64,000 nt of DNA from Gymnorhina tibicen (taxonomy: Eukaryota; Chordata; Aves; Passeriformes; Artamidae): contig VXAZ01005697.1 in assembly GCA_013399875.1 (NCBI GenBank), positions 682,001-746,000 of the forward strand, given 5' to 3'. Shown piece after piece: positions 26,001-41,000 of this stretch. The notes below the pieces were generated by a model, which had not been told where the DNA came from, made no database searches, and worked only from the letters and a program-made list of their open reading frames with translations. A program made the translations under genes and the position numbers. Position 1 is the first letter of the stretch. Each line of letters opens with the position of its first letter.

Positions 26001-29000
26001 ATTAATAACAAACATTAGTTCTTTTTTTTTTTTGTAAGAGGTTTTTGCATTACAGTATTCAGGGAATTTTTTTCTACTTTTAGTGGGTAACTCCATTAGA
26101 TAGGAACTGCTGCATCTAGCACTGATTTCAGCAGATGTGAGACACAAATTATCTTCAAATCGATCATACTCACTCACTGTTCTGAGTTTACAAACCAGAA
26201 GGATTACTTACGTGTCAACGTTTTCTGACGTTTACTTTCCTAAGATGCTATCAAAGACTGCTTGCTTAAGGATAAAGAAAGGCACCAGAGAGTAGGAGCT
26301 TTCTGAGGGATTACATGGCGCAGTAGCACGGAAAATCATCCTTGAAGGATGGTTTTACAAATCTGAAGTGGGCGAGATAAGAGTGTGAGAACCCGATATT
26401 CAGTGGAGTGTATGCCCAGAACTCCCTGGTTGAGAAGCAAAACAAGCAATGGCATGAGGACACGAAAACAAGTCCCTTCTGTAAAGCTGGTGTGGTTTCT
26501 TCACCCGTTCCATGTCTGTGGGCAGGTGGGTGAGACAGACTGCCTGCTGAGGGACTGCTTTCCTTTGCATAACCCTTCCAAGTGAGTCAGATACTCATTC
26601 CTGCTGTGCAGGAGGCTGAAGCTTTACAGTGAAAGTTGCAATAAACTTTGGGATTTGATGGTTATTTCCCAAATCCTCTTTCAATGATACAATGAAAATT
26701 TGTGTTATCAGGTTGCTTTTATCTTCCTATTTTTTTTTTTTCCTTTGCATCCATTTCTGGCCCTGTCTATATTCTTCTTGCTGAAAGCTAGTACAGACAG
26801 ATCAGCCTGCATGTGCAATCAGTCAATATCAAAGTGAGTTATTAGTCTGGAATCTTTAAGCTCATATACCAATAAATACTCTCATATATTAAAAACTCCT
26901 TCAACAGTCTCAATTAATAAATCTAAGTGATGTAAAATCACCTCCAGAAAATTGCCTTTTGAAGCAAACAGTAAAGCAGTAGCCTGCATCACAGCAGTCT
27001 GCAGGAAATACAGCTGTGCACTTAATGTCTTTTCAAAGCCTAAAAATAAATGAGTTTTAGTTAGAAAATACTGAACCTGAACAATCTGGTTACCCTGAGA
27101 AGAGAGATGACATTAATGTTCTACCAAAGGCATCCATTATTCTGCCTCTCACATGAAAGGCCACAGTGCAATTATGAAATGGTCAGTGTACATGGGGAAA
27201 AAAAAGTATTTTTAAAATTGAATCTTACCATTATTTTTGTCAGTAAGATCAATTCTCAGAAGCATTCACTACTTGTGCAGGCTTTAGGAGAAAGGAAGAT
27301 TGATAATTCTTAGAAGTATGTCCTCTGCCTAAAAGGTCTTTCCTCCTTCAACAGCATCCTTTCCCCTCTCTTCCCTTTCGTATGTCCTCCAACACCACTT
27401 ATTTTAGATAATAATAATACCTCAAACTATTCCCATTAATATATAATAATCATCATCAATTATTAGAGCGCATAACTGTACATATGCCACAGCATGCAAG
27501 CACAGTATCCCTGCTTTTCAAGTACACTCTCTTATCTGACTTGCTCTCTCCCCATCAGTGGCCAGGGTTGCTGCCCATCATTCTCCCAGACCAATGAAAC
27601 AGATCCTCTGTGCATAAGAGATGTAAAACATGAAACAAGGTTTGCAACAGATCCCATTTCATTTTTCAAATATCACACACAGACTCTGTGTGACAAACAA
27701 GAAAGCATGAGTCATCCGTCACACCAACTACATTAACATTTACGGTCATTTTTCCACAGAAGGGGAGGTTGAAAGTCAGCTCAGTAACAGGTTTTTTTCC
27801 AAGTAGAAGCCACAATACTTCCAGGTTTTGGGGGCTCTATCTTTCCTCTGTGGAATATTTGGAATTTCACAGAGCTTTCCCACAGTTTTTCTGTAGTATA
27901 TGATGTATCTGATTTTTTGTGTAACTAGCACAGTTTTGAAGGATCCCCCTTTGTTTTGAAGTGACAGAGCAAAATTAACAATATTTAGAATATAACAAAA
28001 CACCCAGTCTCAGATAAATTACTTATTTTCCATATATTCTAAAGAAAGTATAACTACTTTCCTAATTTTCTTCTCACAGTACACAAATTAACATTTCAGG
28101 CATGGGACTACCTGAAGTTAATCAGATGTTGCAACACCTTCCTCAAGTAGTGAATTTTTTGATTCTGTTTAAACTGGTCATTCTTCATGTGCCTTTGATT
28201 TCATGTAAGACTGGAATAGTGCTGCCACGATGAAAATAAACTCTGTTTTCCTCAGCTGTGTTGGCTAATGACATAATAACGTCTGATTAAGTGAGGTCAT
28301 GGACATCTCAGGAGACAATTTTATAAAGCAGATATTATGACACAATTACAGATGTAAGGCTATTTGTATGCTAGATCATTACAGATAATAGAGATCACAA
28401 GAAATACTCAAGGATCAATACTGAACTCAAGCTGAATAATGAGCAAAGCACATACAGCTTGCAATTAATTTAGCTTTTTAAAAGATCTCTTCAGGCACCT
28501 TATTTTCCACCAAGATGCTGAGAATGAAAACAGCTTATTATAGTTTTTTTGCCAATTACCCCAGACAAAAATGAGTCCGGCAAAAGACTAAATTGGCATT
28601 ACCCATTGCTCTCCATAAGCACTGTGATAAAAAACTCTCCAGTTTGCTTTGCATGCATCTGTAAGTATTAATGACAATTCTGCAAGGTTGGTTTACTAGC
28701 AGTGATTAAAACCATGTGTAATTGAATTAAATGAGATAATGATTCATCATAATCCATAATCACATGCAAGGACAACTATGAAAATTAAGTTAAAAACATG
28801 TTATAGAAAAAATATCAAAAGCAGTAGAAATGAAAGAATAATAAAAAATAAACGAATAAAAAGTTGTGTTTAAATGTTTTCTTGTTGATTCACTAAAATA
28901 ATAATTCATATGTTTAATATTTTTTCTTATACAAAAATCACACTATAACAGAATTATATATATAACTACCACTCACTATAACATAATACATGGACAAAGA

Positions 29001-32000
29001 AAAAAAATTAAATTAAAATCAGGTGAAATATTTCAAAGTAAATCTCCCAAAATCATTTGAAGGTAATTCTAATCTCCACTAAAAACTCTGCAACTCTGTG
29101 AATCTTCACTTAACAGAGATTCTAAATGTCTGTTGTATTAAAAAAGAGCAAAATGTAGCCCTGAGCACCACGATCTGTTATATACTAATTTGGGTATCAT
29201 GCACAAAACCTTCCAGTATAAAAACAGCAGTCTGAGAAACTTTCGAAAGTGGCTTCAGCTTGTCTTATATTTGGTTTGCTTTGATTATTCAACAGCAACA
29301 GAGACAAGGTAATTATTCAGGTCATCAGTCCCACGAGAAGCGGTGTTTATGTGCTACAGAAATCCATCAAGCACATAAGCCCTGATATTATCTGCAGAAA
29401 ATAATTTAGGCTGACCTTTTAAAGAAAGGACTGCAACAGCTTAGTCACATGCACACTTATATTGGGAGAGTGACAAAAAAAAGAACTGGAAATTTAAATG
29501 AATTTTGTCCGAGTGTTGCTTGATCAAAACGAGGGGGTGAGGGGAGAGATTTTGCCAGGGAAAGTGATCAGGGAAGTACAAAAGGGTACCCAAGCAGGGA
29601 TGAAGCATCAGCATGCAAAACTCTCTGCCTGCTCTACAGAGGAACGGAGTAGCCCAAAGCACAATCCTGTATCCAAAATCAAGCTCAAATGGCACTGCCC
29701 CTGCCAGTGCCTCAATACTGAAGGCACAAAATTGCCACCTTTGCTTTGCAGCGCTACGAGCATTTACAGATCCATTTCCCAGTATGGACTGCACTCCACT
29801 ACATAAAAGCACAGGCCAGTCCGTGGACACGCAGATGATGACCCATCATTTTTCCACTCCAATTTCTGGGATATGTTCAACTTCACTTATTTCATAACTA
29901 TCTCTTCAATCAGCCAGGTCACATGACTTTAAGTAAAGGTATATGTATCATCTCTGCAGAAATCCTTCCTTAATCTATTCTAATCCAAATCCCCATGATC
30001 ACCTCTAAAAATAGCCCCAGGAAAGTTCATTTTACTATGCCTACAAAAGCTTGCATTACACAACGAAGAGAGCCCATGCCACTTGTGTAATAAAGGAGAC
30101 AACAGGAAAAGGTAATAAAAATAGTGGCACTTTCCTCATTTACTGACACGTACATCGTCTGAATTGGTTTCAGCATCACTGGTGATGTAAGCAGCTGGCA
30201 GAAACCTCGGAAGTAACCGCTAAGAGCCATAAGGCACTTAAAAGCCAAATAAATACATGCTGTGTAGTCAGAGATATTCCAGTGGGTGGGATGTGTTAAG
30301 AAATACGTGGCAATTCTGAGAGACGCTTACAAGATATTAACCCTTCTCTATTTTCTTTTTTTAATACCAAGACACATAATAAAAGCAAATAATTCCATAG
30401 GAAATCTAAACCCCGTGAGCTGATGGAAACTTAAGGGTTGTAGACTGTTCCATGGGAGGCTGGAACATGCGCCCAGCTCCTGCACTGCCCCACATATCCC
30501 AGCCATCTGTTGCCTTTTGCCACAGCTTTCCTGACCAAAATCTAGAGGAGAGGACAACTGAAGAGGTGATCTGCTAACGCGGTCGTGGTGTCGAGGGACT
30601 GATGCCACATTTTTCCCGCAGTGTCCCTCGAGGAGCCGCTTTGGCGGCGCTGTGCCAGCGCCCACGCGTGCCCACAGCCGCACCCCCGCAGGTGGGGCGA
30701 GCAGCCACTCACACACACACAGGCTGGGCGCGAACCAGAGATGAAGAGGAGAGAGGGGTTCTCTGCGTGCAGTTCCGAGGCGTTTATTGGATCCACACCA
30801 CGGACCGGGAACACACGCACTCGAAGGGGACAGAGGCACAGAACCCAGAAGAATCCCCCACACGTGATTTTATCCCGAAGGGTCCCAGGGGTGGGCAGAG
30901 CATCAGAAACCAATAGTCTGAGGGCCAGGGGGTAGAGGCAAGGTTGAGTGACATAACAGGGGCCAGTGGGANGCCCCTCCCGATGAAGGGAGAACTTTCT
31001 GGCACAGTGGTGTGGGGAGAGACCACTTCGTAGCAACGCGGAGAGTGTAATGTGGACTTAGCCACCGCAACAGTCTTCAACACGTGGGAAGCTTGATGGG
31101 AGGAGAACTGGAGCATTACACCAAAAATAGTGATGCTTTTTGTCTCCTTGCTCCTGCAGGGAATTCTCATCTTCCTATGAGGCAGAGTCCAGGCAAGACA
31201 ACACCCAGGTGGTCAGGAACCCTGCACCTCTTCCTGCACCCCAGGGATGCTCTGGGAGCCGTGGAGGGTGATTTCTCTCACGCTTCTTTACCTACTGCAT
31301 CTGCCACCACCTCTCACCCTACACACTGCCACCTCTCACCCCAAATCACACCGTGTCCAAAGGCCTAGCGGGCTGATGAAGCACAGAAGACATTTTTGGA
31401 CTGTACAACCTGACCAGCAGCCAGTGGTGGCTGGCACCTTCTCTCCCCATCACCGGAGGAAAGAGCTGCTTTTTTCCTGTCTGTATCACATCCTCTTGAC
31501 AATCATTCCCATGGCAGAAACAGGGCAGAAGCAGAGGACACTCAGGATTATATCTAACAGTGGAAACAACCCTGCAAAAAAACTAAGAGCCAAGGGACAC
31601 CGTGCTGACTCAGTGGCAGGAGGCCTGGGCTGCATTGCCAGCTGTTTTCCTATGACTTATGCTGACACTTGATGCCACTTCTTGAAACAGCAGCAACTGG
31701 ATCTATGTTATCACATGAAAAATCTTCTACTGCTCTTCCCTCTCTGAACCTCAGCTGGAACTGAACATGTGAACAAGAGCCAGCAGCAGCCACAACTAAC
31801 TTGGGCATATTTTAATGTTGAGATACTTGAGTTAGGAAATGTAATGTCATTCCACTGACACATATTTTTAAAAAAAAACTGCTCAAGATATTAGCAGATA
31901 CACACATTCATGCTCAATATCAATTTTGTTAAAATACTCTATTATTTTTCAGTCACAGCTGGTAAAGGATTAGGAATCTACTCATCTGAAGTTTCAGCAA

Positions 32001-35000
32001 GAAGAAGTTCCTTTGCTAGTCGTGCAATAAAGCAATATACAGAATCCAGAAGTTTATATGGAAAGAGAGGAAAGGGGATCACTTTCCCAAAGAGTGATAT
32101 TTGATGTATGCAATCAGTCCAAAAAAAAGCTTTGCAGTGTATGTAAGATCTCTGGTCACAGCAGAACTAAACAAGGCATAGTTTTAGGGAAGGACTAAGC
32201 AAGGAAACTTTAGGGAAATACTGCTTAATACAAGTAGTATATCCTTAAAATTAACTGACAGGTCATCTAGTGGAGCTTAACATCATTATACATAAGATAA
32301 AAGGAAGTTGTATCAGGATTCAGTAACATGGAAAAACAGCCCAGAATTCCATTTTTCAGAAAGGGTTCTGTGTTCTGTTTATGAGGTGCCTGGGTGTAAG
32401 GAACAGATGGTAGTGTGGGAAAATGGTAGGGGAAGCAACACAAATTTTATCAGGTTAAATTTCGTATTTTATATTTCATAAATTTCATATTTTCATTTTA
32501 TTTACACTGTCATGTTGGATACAACTAATAAATAGTGATGATCCCTGACAAATAATGCAGCCTTTACTAATCCTAGCTTATCTGTTTGTACTGCACTTAG
32601 TACAATCATTACTCATCAGTATTGATGCCTTAGGCTGAGAGAAGAAACTGAAGAAATTACATCATTAGCTAAAGTTTTAACTGGTGAATTTATGTTGATA
32701 TGCAAATGAACCAAACCTATAAAAGTGTGAAGAACTCGTGACTCGTCATCCATCTTGGGGTCCATTTTGGATGTGGCCTCTGGCTCCCCAGGGTGTACCT
32801 TTGAAGGCCTTTCAAATAAATACCTTTATTCCCTTATTCCTGTCTAGTCTCTGTTTCTAGGTAGCCACTCAAGGCATCAGGATTAGTACTGCCAAATGTT
32901 AGTGCTAAGTTTTCATAGTTTTGGTGGTAGTAACACATGATCCATAGCAGCCAAATTTATACAGTCCTCGTTGATATGCCTGTTTTGGCACCAGTGCTAA
33001 ACACAGGACTTTGAAAAAAGCAAGAGGTCTGGCTTCAGAAAAGAATGTAAATTATGTACTGTGAGGGTGGTGGGGCACTGAAGCAGGCTGCCCAGAGAAA
33101 TTGTGGGTGCCGCATCCCCGGCAGTGTTCAAGGCCAGGTTGGATGGGCCCTGAGTAACCTGGTCTACTGGAAGGTGTCCCTGCCCATGGCAGAGGGCTTG
33201 GAACCAGATGATCTTTAAGGCCCCTTCCAACCCAAACCATTTTATGATTCTGTGTACCGAACTTCAATGAGGGGATCCTCGTATAAACCCTGAAGGCATT
33301 TCTACCACAAATCCCATGTCTTTACTTTAAGGTGCTTTGAACATTAGCAACCCAAACCATGAACTGCAGAGGGCTGGGGAGGCAATATGACAGACTCCTG
33401 CCAGCACCAGGATCCTGCTACAGCAAATGGTGAGTGGATTTTAATTTCATTTCTTTTTCTTTCACTGGCTTGTTGCAAGGTTCTCGAAGGCTTCCAATGG
33501 CGGGAAACTATTCTGTGAACAAGGATAATGTATTTCTAGATCCTTAAATGAACAGTACGTTATTGTGCTTTGCTTGGAACAGCTGTTTCCAGCTATCGAT
33601 CAATTCAAAGCAGCAAAGTGCTGACTGCTTCCTCCTGAGGATATCTGAGGCTGGGAGCTCCTGCTGCTTTGGCCATTGCTGCACAAATCTGCAGTGGGTT
33701 TGGGCATCATTGGAAGAAAGTGTGTTTGTAATAAAGCTCAAACTATACCTTTTGTGGGTATAATTATATGTAAAACATTTTGGAGAGTCTCTCAATTGCC
33801 AGAGTACTTCAGAATATGATGTTCAAATTTTAGTCTTCCCAAAAATTCTATCACTGAAGCATTTTGTTTATTCTATTTTCAGAAAGACAAACCTCCCAAA
33901 AAAGTAAACAAAATGATAGTCAAAGGTGGATCATCTAACAGCCTAACCAAACCTGGTGTGACCTGTATGCAGTGCACTCTCTCAGCATGTAAGACCTCTG
34001 GGAACATTCAGAAACAAGTTTGGATGTGAACTTCAAGTCCTGTGCCTGACGAACTCTACAGTTAACTTCTCTCCTGGTCTTTAAATATACGTATACCTTC
34101 ATACTCATTCAGGATGAAAAGGAGAGTTTGCAGCATTTTAAAAACATTTTGTAGGGCATTCAGAAGCCACATGAAATGCATTTTGTGCACTGACATAACT
34201 GTCAAAAAAAGCTCCCTTTGGCTTTAAAGCATGTGATTCAACTCCTCTCTGTGTTTAATAGATGCATTTTCCTTTTTGTTATGTTCTGTCAGACACAGGC
34301 AGGCTGTAGTTGAGATCTGTTGCAAGAGGCTTAATAGAGTGTTTGAATGCATAGGTTTTTTTCAGGAGACCTCTCCAAAAGTAGTGACTCACAAAATCTT
34401 AGTAAAGATAAATTTCAGTTTGACACTGGGCAAAAGATGAATGTACAGCCTTCTACACCATCAGAATCTATTACTGTATCTAATCCATCTCTCTGTAAAG
34501 AGCATTTTAAAGCCCTCAGAACATTTTCACTGTAAAATTCTCTGAAACGACCAGTGATGAGCTTGCAAGCACCCTCTTGTGGCAGTAAGCTACTGTAGTT
34601 TTGTTTAGGAAAGACCTTCCCGAGAAGTTTCCCAAGTTTTCCTCCAACCTCTGTAAATTCATTTTGCTTCTGTTATTCTGAGCCTTCTGGTTGTGAAACC
34701 ATACCAGACCCAAACCTTGTAAAGAAAGAGCCCAGGAAGAGGTCTGTCCATCAGTGTCTAATCTACCACTGGGGGAAAAAATCCAAAACCAAAACCCCAA
34801 CCAACTAAAAAACCCAAAAACCAACCAAGCAAAAACCCTAAACCAAAAAAACCTAAGCTCTCTTTCCTCAGGAGAAAATCATCTTGAAATAAAATACCCA
34901 TCAGGATGAAATCTCTTCCTTGCAGAGGCCCTGTGCTCCCCAAGAAGAGCAGCTGTACACCCTTCTTGGGACAGCAGAGAGGGGAACTGACCATACACTA

Positions 35001-38000
35001 CACACAGTGCTGCATAATGGGGTTTAACTAGGTGAGCTTTAAACTCCCTTCCAACCCAAGCCATGGTATGACTCTTTGGTTCTATAATACCACACACATA
35101 AGTGCCAGCCTATTTCCTCACCCTTTGATCTAAAGACACTCTAAGAGCCCTAGAAACCCAGTCTCCATATTAGACTGCCGTTTGACAGTGAGTTTCATAA
35201 TGGCATCAGTGGATACGTAACTCCCTCATTGTATCTTCTTCCCATCCTGTGCTCTGCCTCTTGAACCTCACTGCTTCCTTTTCTCTAGCACTTCTAATAA
35301 TAACCCTCCCTCTTGATCGTGGATCTTCTAATAATAAGCTTATTGATCCTGGAATTGACCTGAATGGACCAGGAAAATGTGGTAAGCTTTCTTCCACAAG
35401 GGCTCCCACTTTCTTCCTGGGGAAAAGGACCAGCTGCCCTTGCATAGCAGAAGGGACCACGTGTCTCAGATGAGAGTATTATTACTTCCCCTATAGGATT
35501 CACCTTACATACTTCAGTCTAGGTGTGCTATCACATAGCAACAGTCAAAATCCTCTTTTCAAACAAGAGGATAACATGGTAACAACAACCTTATTGTTCA
35601 TGGAAATGCAAGGTAAACACCAGTGTTCAGAAAGAAATATATGTTGAAATATTACTGGTGGATATGAAAGGGATTCTCTACCTGGACCTGGTATTATTAT
35701 TATTTTACTTCTATCAGGCGAAGATCCCACTGATGGGAACTCATTATCTTGCCTCTTCAGTTTAGCATCAACTACTGCAAGTGACAATGGTTCTCTGGAT
35801 GTCAAAGTGTCCAGGTTCTTGAAAGCCCTTATCATTATGCTTTCCAAAATGAAATAGCTTCCTTCATCTAGGATATGCTTCTGGTTTTACCGAAACCACT
35901 TTTCCACTCATTTATGCCCCTTCTTGTTCTTTCCCTAGATCTAACAAGGCAAAAGATTTTTTTGGTGCATAGATATAAAAACATGTCTCCTGCTTTTTAT
36001 TAGAAAACAAGTTTTTTGAGCAATAGATGCATCTGTGGTGAATTGATGGGAGGTCTCTGTTTTCACCCAGAGACCTGAAGTGGATTTTGGCATGTGTGGA
36101 TTAGTGTCAACTCTTGTGATCCTAAGAGGTTGTAATCCTACAGATCTATGGAATGGAGCTGCTGTGGAATATCACAGATGATCATGCTGGAGGCAAAAAA
36201 TGTATTTTTAGAGGTATTACTCCTACGATTCAGGCCTGTGAAACTTGGAGGAAAACACCACAGTTCCTGACTTCATAAGAAGTTTTTCACTCTTTCCCAC
36301 CTACGTATGGCTTATTACTAGGGCTCCACAAATTTCACTGAAAAGTGAGTCTCCATAAAAAAAAAAAAAAAGAAAAAAAAAGAGAAAAGAAAGCGAGAAG
36401 AGGCATTAGTAACTAATTTTTTTAACACAATCTTGATAAATTCACAGGTTTTGAATCCTGGAGATTTTCAGTTCTGGGTGAAAACACTACCTTCAAACAA
36501 AATATCCAATTTTCAAGAAATGCATGGTTCATGAGCACTATAAATTTTATTCTCGTCGTTTTCATATTTTATAGCTGTTAGAACCACTGGTGACTGATCA
36601 CATTTTAAATTACAGCAGAACATATGATCTGTGTTTCAGTAAGACCTCTATTTTTTATGTAAATGTGCTTTGGTCAAGGACAAACCGGGTTGTGCTCTCA
36701 TGACTTCCACCTACAGCGCTGGCTGTGTAATGTTCACGGCTGGTTAGAGAGCAAGAGCTCCTACTATAAAACCCATCAACCTACAATTCTGTCTATTTAA
36801 GTAATAAAGTAACTGATAGGCTGCACACAGCCACTGGAGAGGAAATCCAGCATGCCTCAGGCTTCCCGTTAAGGAATGGTTCTTTCCTGGAGGTTTAGCA
36901 TCACCCTGTGAAAAACGCATCTGTTTTAACAAAAGGCAGAATTACACTTTTGAAAGATCAGGGACTAGCACTTGGCTAAACCAGGAACACTGCTGCTACT
37001 GGCTTGCAAGTCCTAGTGAACAGCCTCACATTAATTTAGCGCTGTATTTAGGGAATAGGCTCATCCACCACATAATCTGAAAGAGGCTCAGCCTCGGTTT
37101 TTTTGTTTCAGAAAACACACACTGTGACATAGAATCAATCTGTCCAGAGGGACCTTTTTTCCTCTAGTAGCTCACTGGTTTTTTACATCCAGCTTTTTAA
37201 AAATCATGAATAATGTGGTTCAAAAGCAAGCTTGGGTTTTGTTGTTGGTTTTTCGTTTTCTTCTTAAGTGTGCATTCCATTTTAAATTTCTCTTTTATTA
37301 TCTCAGTTAGGTAGATAAGGATTCACTGTAGCTGTAACAGGTATCAGGGTGTGAGAAGAGAGTTCGAGAAAGGTAAAAATCCTGTTTGGAATACCCTGGT
37401 GGGACACAGTAGCATCACCATCTTATGTGTCTCAAGTTAACCATGGTACTACAACTTGAGTTTAATAAGCAAATGCAGCACACACTGATACTACAGGTCA
37501 TTGCCTGGTGGCAAGAGCAGAGTGAGTCTTTCCTCTTCTACAGGGCCTGTGACCACCCTGTTTATCTCAGCTGAGCATCTAGCTCCATGCAATAAAAGGC
37601 AGGACGGCAACTTCTGCCTCTGTGCTTGGATCTAAAAACCTAATCTTCTAATGAATACACCCCATTCACCTAAGTAATAAAGAAACACAGAGGGCAATTG
37701 AACATTAACATACTATTGAATCTGAAGAAGGTAGAATTAAATATCTGGGAAAAAGAGAGGGAGAAGCAAGTTGACATTTATATTCAAATAGCTGGAATTT
37801 CTAGAGATCACTTGCCTTTGTTAAAACAGCTAAATCATTAATATAATATAAACCTTATAAAACAGTTTCAGTCAAACAATCCAGAAAAAGTTCTCCTACT
37901 TCATAAAACTGGAGAATATTTGGATAAACTGTAATACAGCTATTATTAAGATAGGAGTCCAGGAATTCATATAAGCTGTCTGCATTTTAATTCAGGGACC

Positions 38001-41000
38001 TATGAGAGAAATGGTAGACATTTAGAGCCCAGCTTTCTCAACAAAAGAACAGCTTTTGCTGCAAAGAAGCACTCTACAAAAAACCCAGCATGTATCAAAC
38101 ACATCTGATGGAGGTTTCTCAGAGATATTTGCAATGAGCTAGACACATCTCTATGTGCCACAGTAGCTGAATTACAAGAGTCTTTGTGTATGTCAAGACA
38201 TTGCTTGACTGCAGGATGGCATTTTTTTTGATAGCAGCTCACTAACGAGAGCAGTATCTGAACACACTACGGGACCTTCAAATGATGCTGCAGGCCCCTG
38301 GAGGAAAAAAAAGCTGCCTTATAGGAAATTTTCAATATACAGATGGAAACTAAAAGTCAGAATCACACAGAATATGCTAGTTGGAAGGGACCCATCAAGA
38401 TCATTGAGTCCAGCTCCTGGCCCTGCACAGGACCATCACCAAGAGTCACACCGTGTGCTTGAGAGCATTGCCCAAACACTTCTTGAACTCCGTCAGGCTT
38501 GCTGCTGTGACCACTTCCCTGGGGAGCCTGTTCCAGTGCCCAACCACCCTCTGGGTGAAAAACCCTTTTCTAATATCCAGCCTAAACCTCCCCTGACACA
38601 ACTTCAGGCTATTTGCTCAAGTCCTGCTACTGGTTACTTACAGAGAAGAGATCAGTGTCTGCCCCTCCTCTTCCTCTCAAGAGGAAGTTGCAATGAGGTC
38701 TCCCCTCAGTCTCCTCCAGGCTGAACAGACCAAGTGACCTCAGTTGCTCCTCATACGGCTTCCCTTCCAGACCCTTCACTATCCTCATGGCTCTCCTTTG
38801 GATGCTCTCTAACAGCTTAATGTCTTTCTTGTATTGTGGCACCCAAGACAGCACACAGGACATGAAGACTGTATCCTATTGCGCTCCTTGTTGGCCAAAC
38901 ATCACAGCAATTATTGGACTAGCACTTTCATGCAGCTAAGCATTTATCTGCAGACATTTTATTCACGTTTTGAAAAAACTTGGAAATAGTGAATGGGCCT
39001 GCACATCCATCAGCACTGTGTGTTGCTCTCCAGGATTTTCTGTTACAGGAGGCCTCCCATCTGCTCAGTACTGCATTAGGCCACACAGGCTGCCGTGGCT
39101 GACCTGATGCTGTTAGAGAGCTCCATCTAAGCAAACAGGCTGGCAAGCTCAGGAAACTGCGAATGTGTTTCCACTACAGGCTTAAACAAAAGTACACCAA
39201 AAACTGCAAAGATTTCTATATGGTAAATGAAAACCTTTAACAGAAACGGGGCTTGGTTGGTTAGAGAGACTTGTCCATTGAAATAGTAGAAAGGTGACTT
39301 GTAAACACAATTTTCTTCATTTCTGTGGTGCCCAACTCCAAAGCAATGGAATTTTCTAAGAGAAGAGAAGAAAATCATTTGCTTTGAAGCAATACTGCAG
39401 AGATTCCATTAATATTTGTGCAATTTATATATTTAATGATGATGAAGAGCATGATAGAGAAGGAAACTCTTCAACCATTAGATAAGCAGGGAGTGGTTAG
39501 CAGTAAACAGGAATAATGAGAATAAAAAGCTGGGATGAAGAGGTATTTCTGTATTTAAAAGGAAGATAGTAAATGTTGGTGTAACTAAGTATTCTATTAT
39601 AAATCAGGTATTCTGTTACTAGAAATGTATGACAACAAAAATTTTCATCTGTGCCAATTTGCCAATATTACACTGAACAAAACCCATTATGTGTCTACTC
39701 CATAAAGAATAACAATATTTTTTCTAACATTAGTCCTTGTCCATTTAGCAGTCACTCACAGGCCACATTCAATAACAAATCAAACAGTTCTAGAGGAGAT
39801 GGAAACAAACACAGAAGATTGACTTTTCTAAATTTGATTGATGATTAAATATATTCAACCATGATTAAGATGCTAAATGGTAAATATTTCGCCCACATTT
39901 TTTTTTTGGCACTTCTTTCCATTTCATCACAACTGAGTATATGGAGCACTAGCTGCTCTCCTTAGGCAGCAGACCTTTAAGGAACATCCTTAAATCTGTC
40001 TGTGTGTGGTCTGAGGACAGTAAATCTCAGCAGCATTAAACCTCCCAGCTCCACGCAGAGCTCCCCGTGGTGCCTCAGTTTGCCAGCCTGTTTGCTTATA
40101 CAGAGCCCTCTGCTAGAGCAGCTCAGCCATGGGCGCTTGTGAGGCAAACCAGCAGCACAACCCGCTGCCAAATCTTGCTGTTCTCTTGCCCTGGGCATGG
40201 ACATAGGGCTCAGCAGCAACAAACGCTCTCCTTCATTACCACCAAATCTATAAAGGTGCAGTTTCTTCAGCCATAACCTCTAGAAGCAGATGCACTGAGA
40301 GTTACACCTCCTGTTCTGCATTTTTTAATTCCTCTAATACGTGTTTTATGATCCACTGCTAAATGTCTCATTTCCTACGTCTGACTCCCACCGTGTTCTT
40401 TGGCCAGAGAAATGTACAAATAATACTTTCGGTTCTGGAAAGTAAGAGATGATATTCTAACTATGTAAACATCAAAGCCTCTGAGCGCTTTATTCCACAG
40501 AGAACATTCCACTTGCTGCAAAAGCCTACCAGACTCTGCCCAGCTCCACCAAATGAGAGCCAAAACCCCTTCTTCGCCTCAGTTAGAATACAGAGGTCAG
40601 ATGGGATTGCATCAGCTGCACAAAGGCAATGCCTCATACAGGAGCAGTAAACTGAAGGATGTGCACCTTAATGACTTGAAAGACTCTTTTACAGGTTATG
40701 ATCCTTTCTATTTTTGATTCAGGAGTGTCGTGTCTCCCATCCACCCTTAAAAAAACTGTGTTATAACCTGTCCTACACGGCTGGATATTAGAAAGCACAG
40801 GGAGGAACTATCAAGGTCTTGCCTCTACTGGAAGACTAACAACTTACAATTTCCTTCTCTTTTTGAATTCATGTACGGGGGAAACAACTTGTACACCCAG
40901 ATTTGAAAACTGTTGATTTAACAGCATTTTACTTTCTGTATATCTTCATTCATATTACATTTTTATGGCATGAATAACCTCATTAATATGTGCCTTTCTG

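Noticed and set aside
30348..31170. Several overlapping ORFs of 100-170 residues on both strands
   Set aside because: They arise from the high GC content of the solo LTR. One contains the undetermined base, and none resembles retroviral or host proteins.
21294..32879. The two related same-orientation LTRs as the 5' and 3' ends of one provirus
   Set aside because: The interval is over 11 kb, contains ANKRD33B coding exon 2 (23786-23915) and ordinary intron sequence, and shows no retroviral genes. The LTRs also differ greatly in length. They are two independent insertions.
38627..38863. 78-residue minus-strand ORF as a host gene
   Set aside because: The translation is the C-terminal piece of a CR1 reverse transcriptase ORF, inside a truncated LINE copy.
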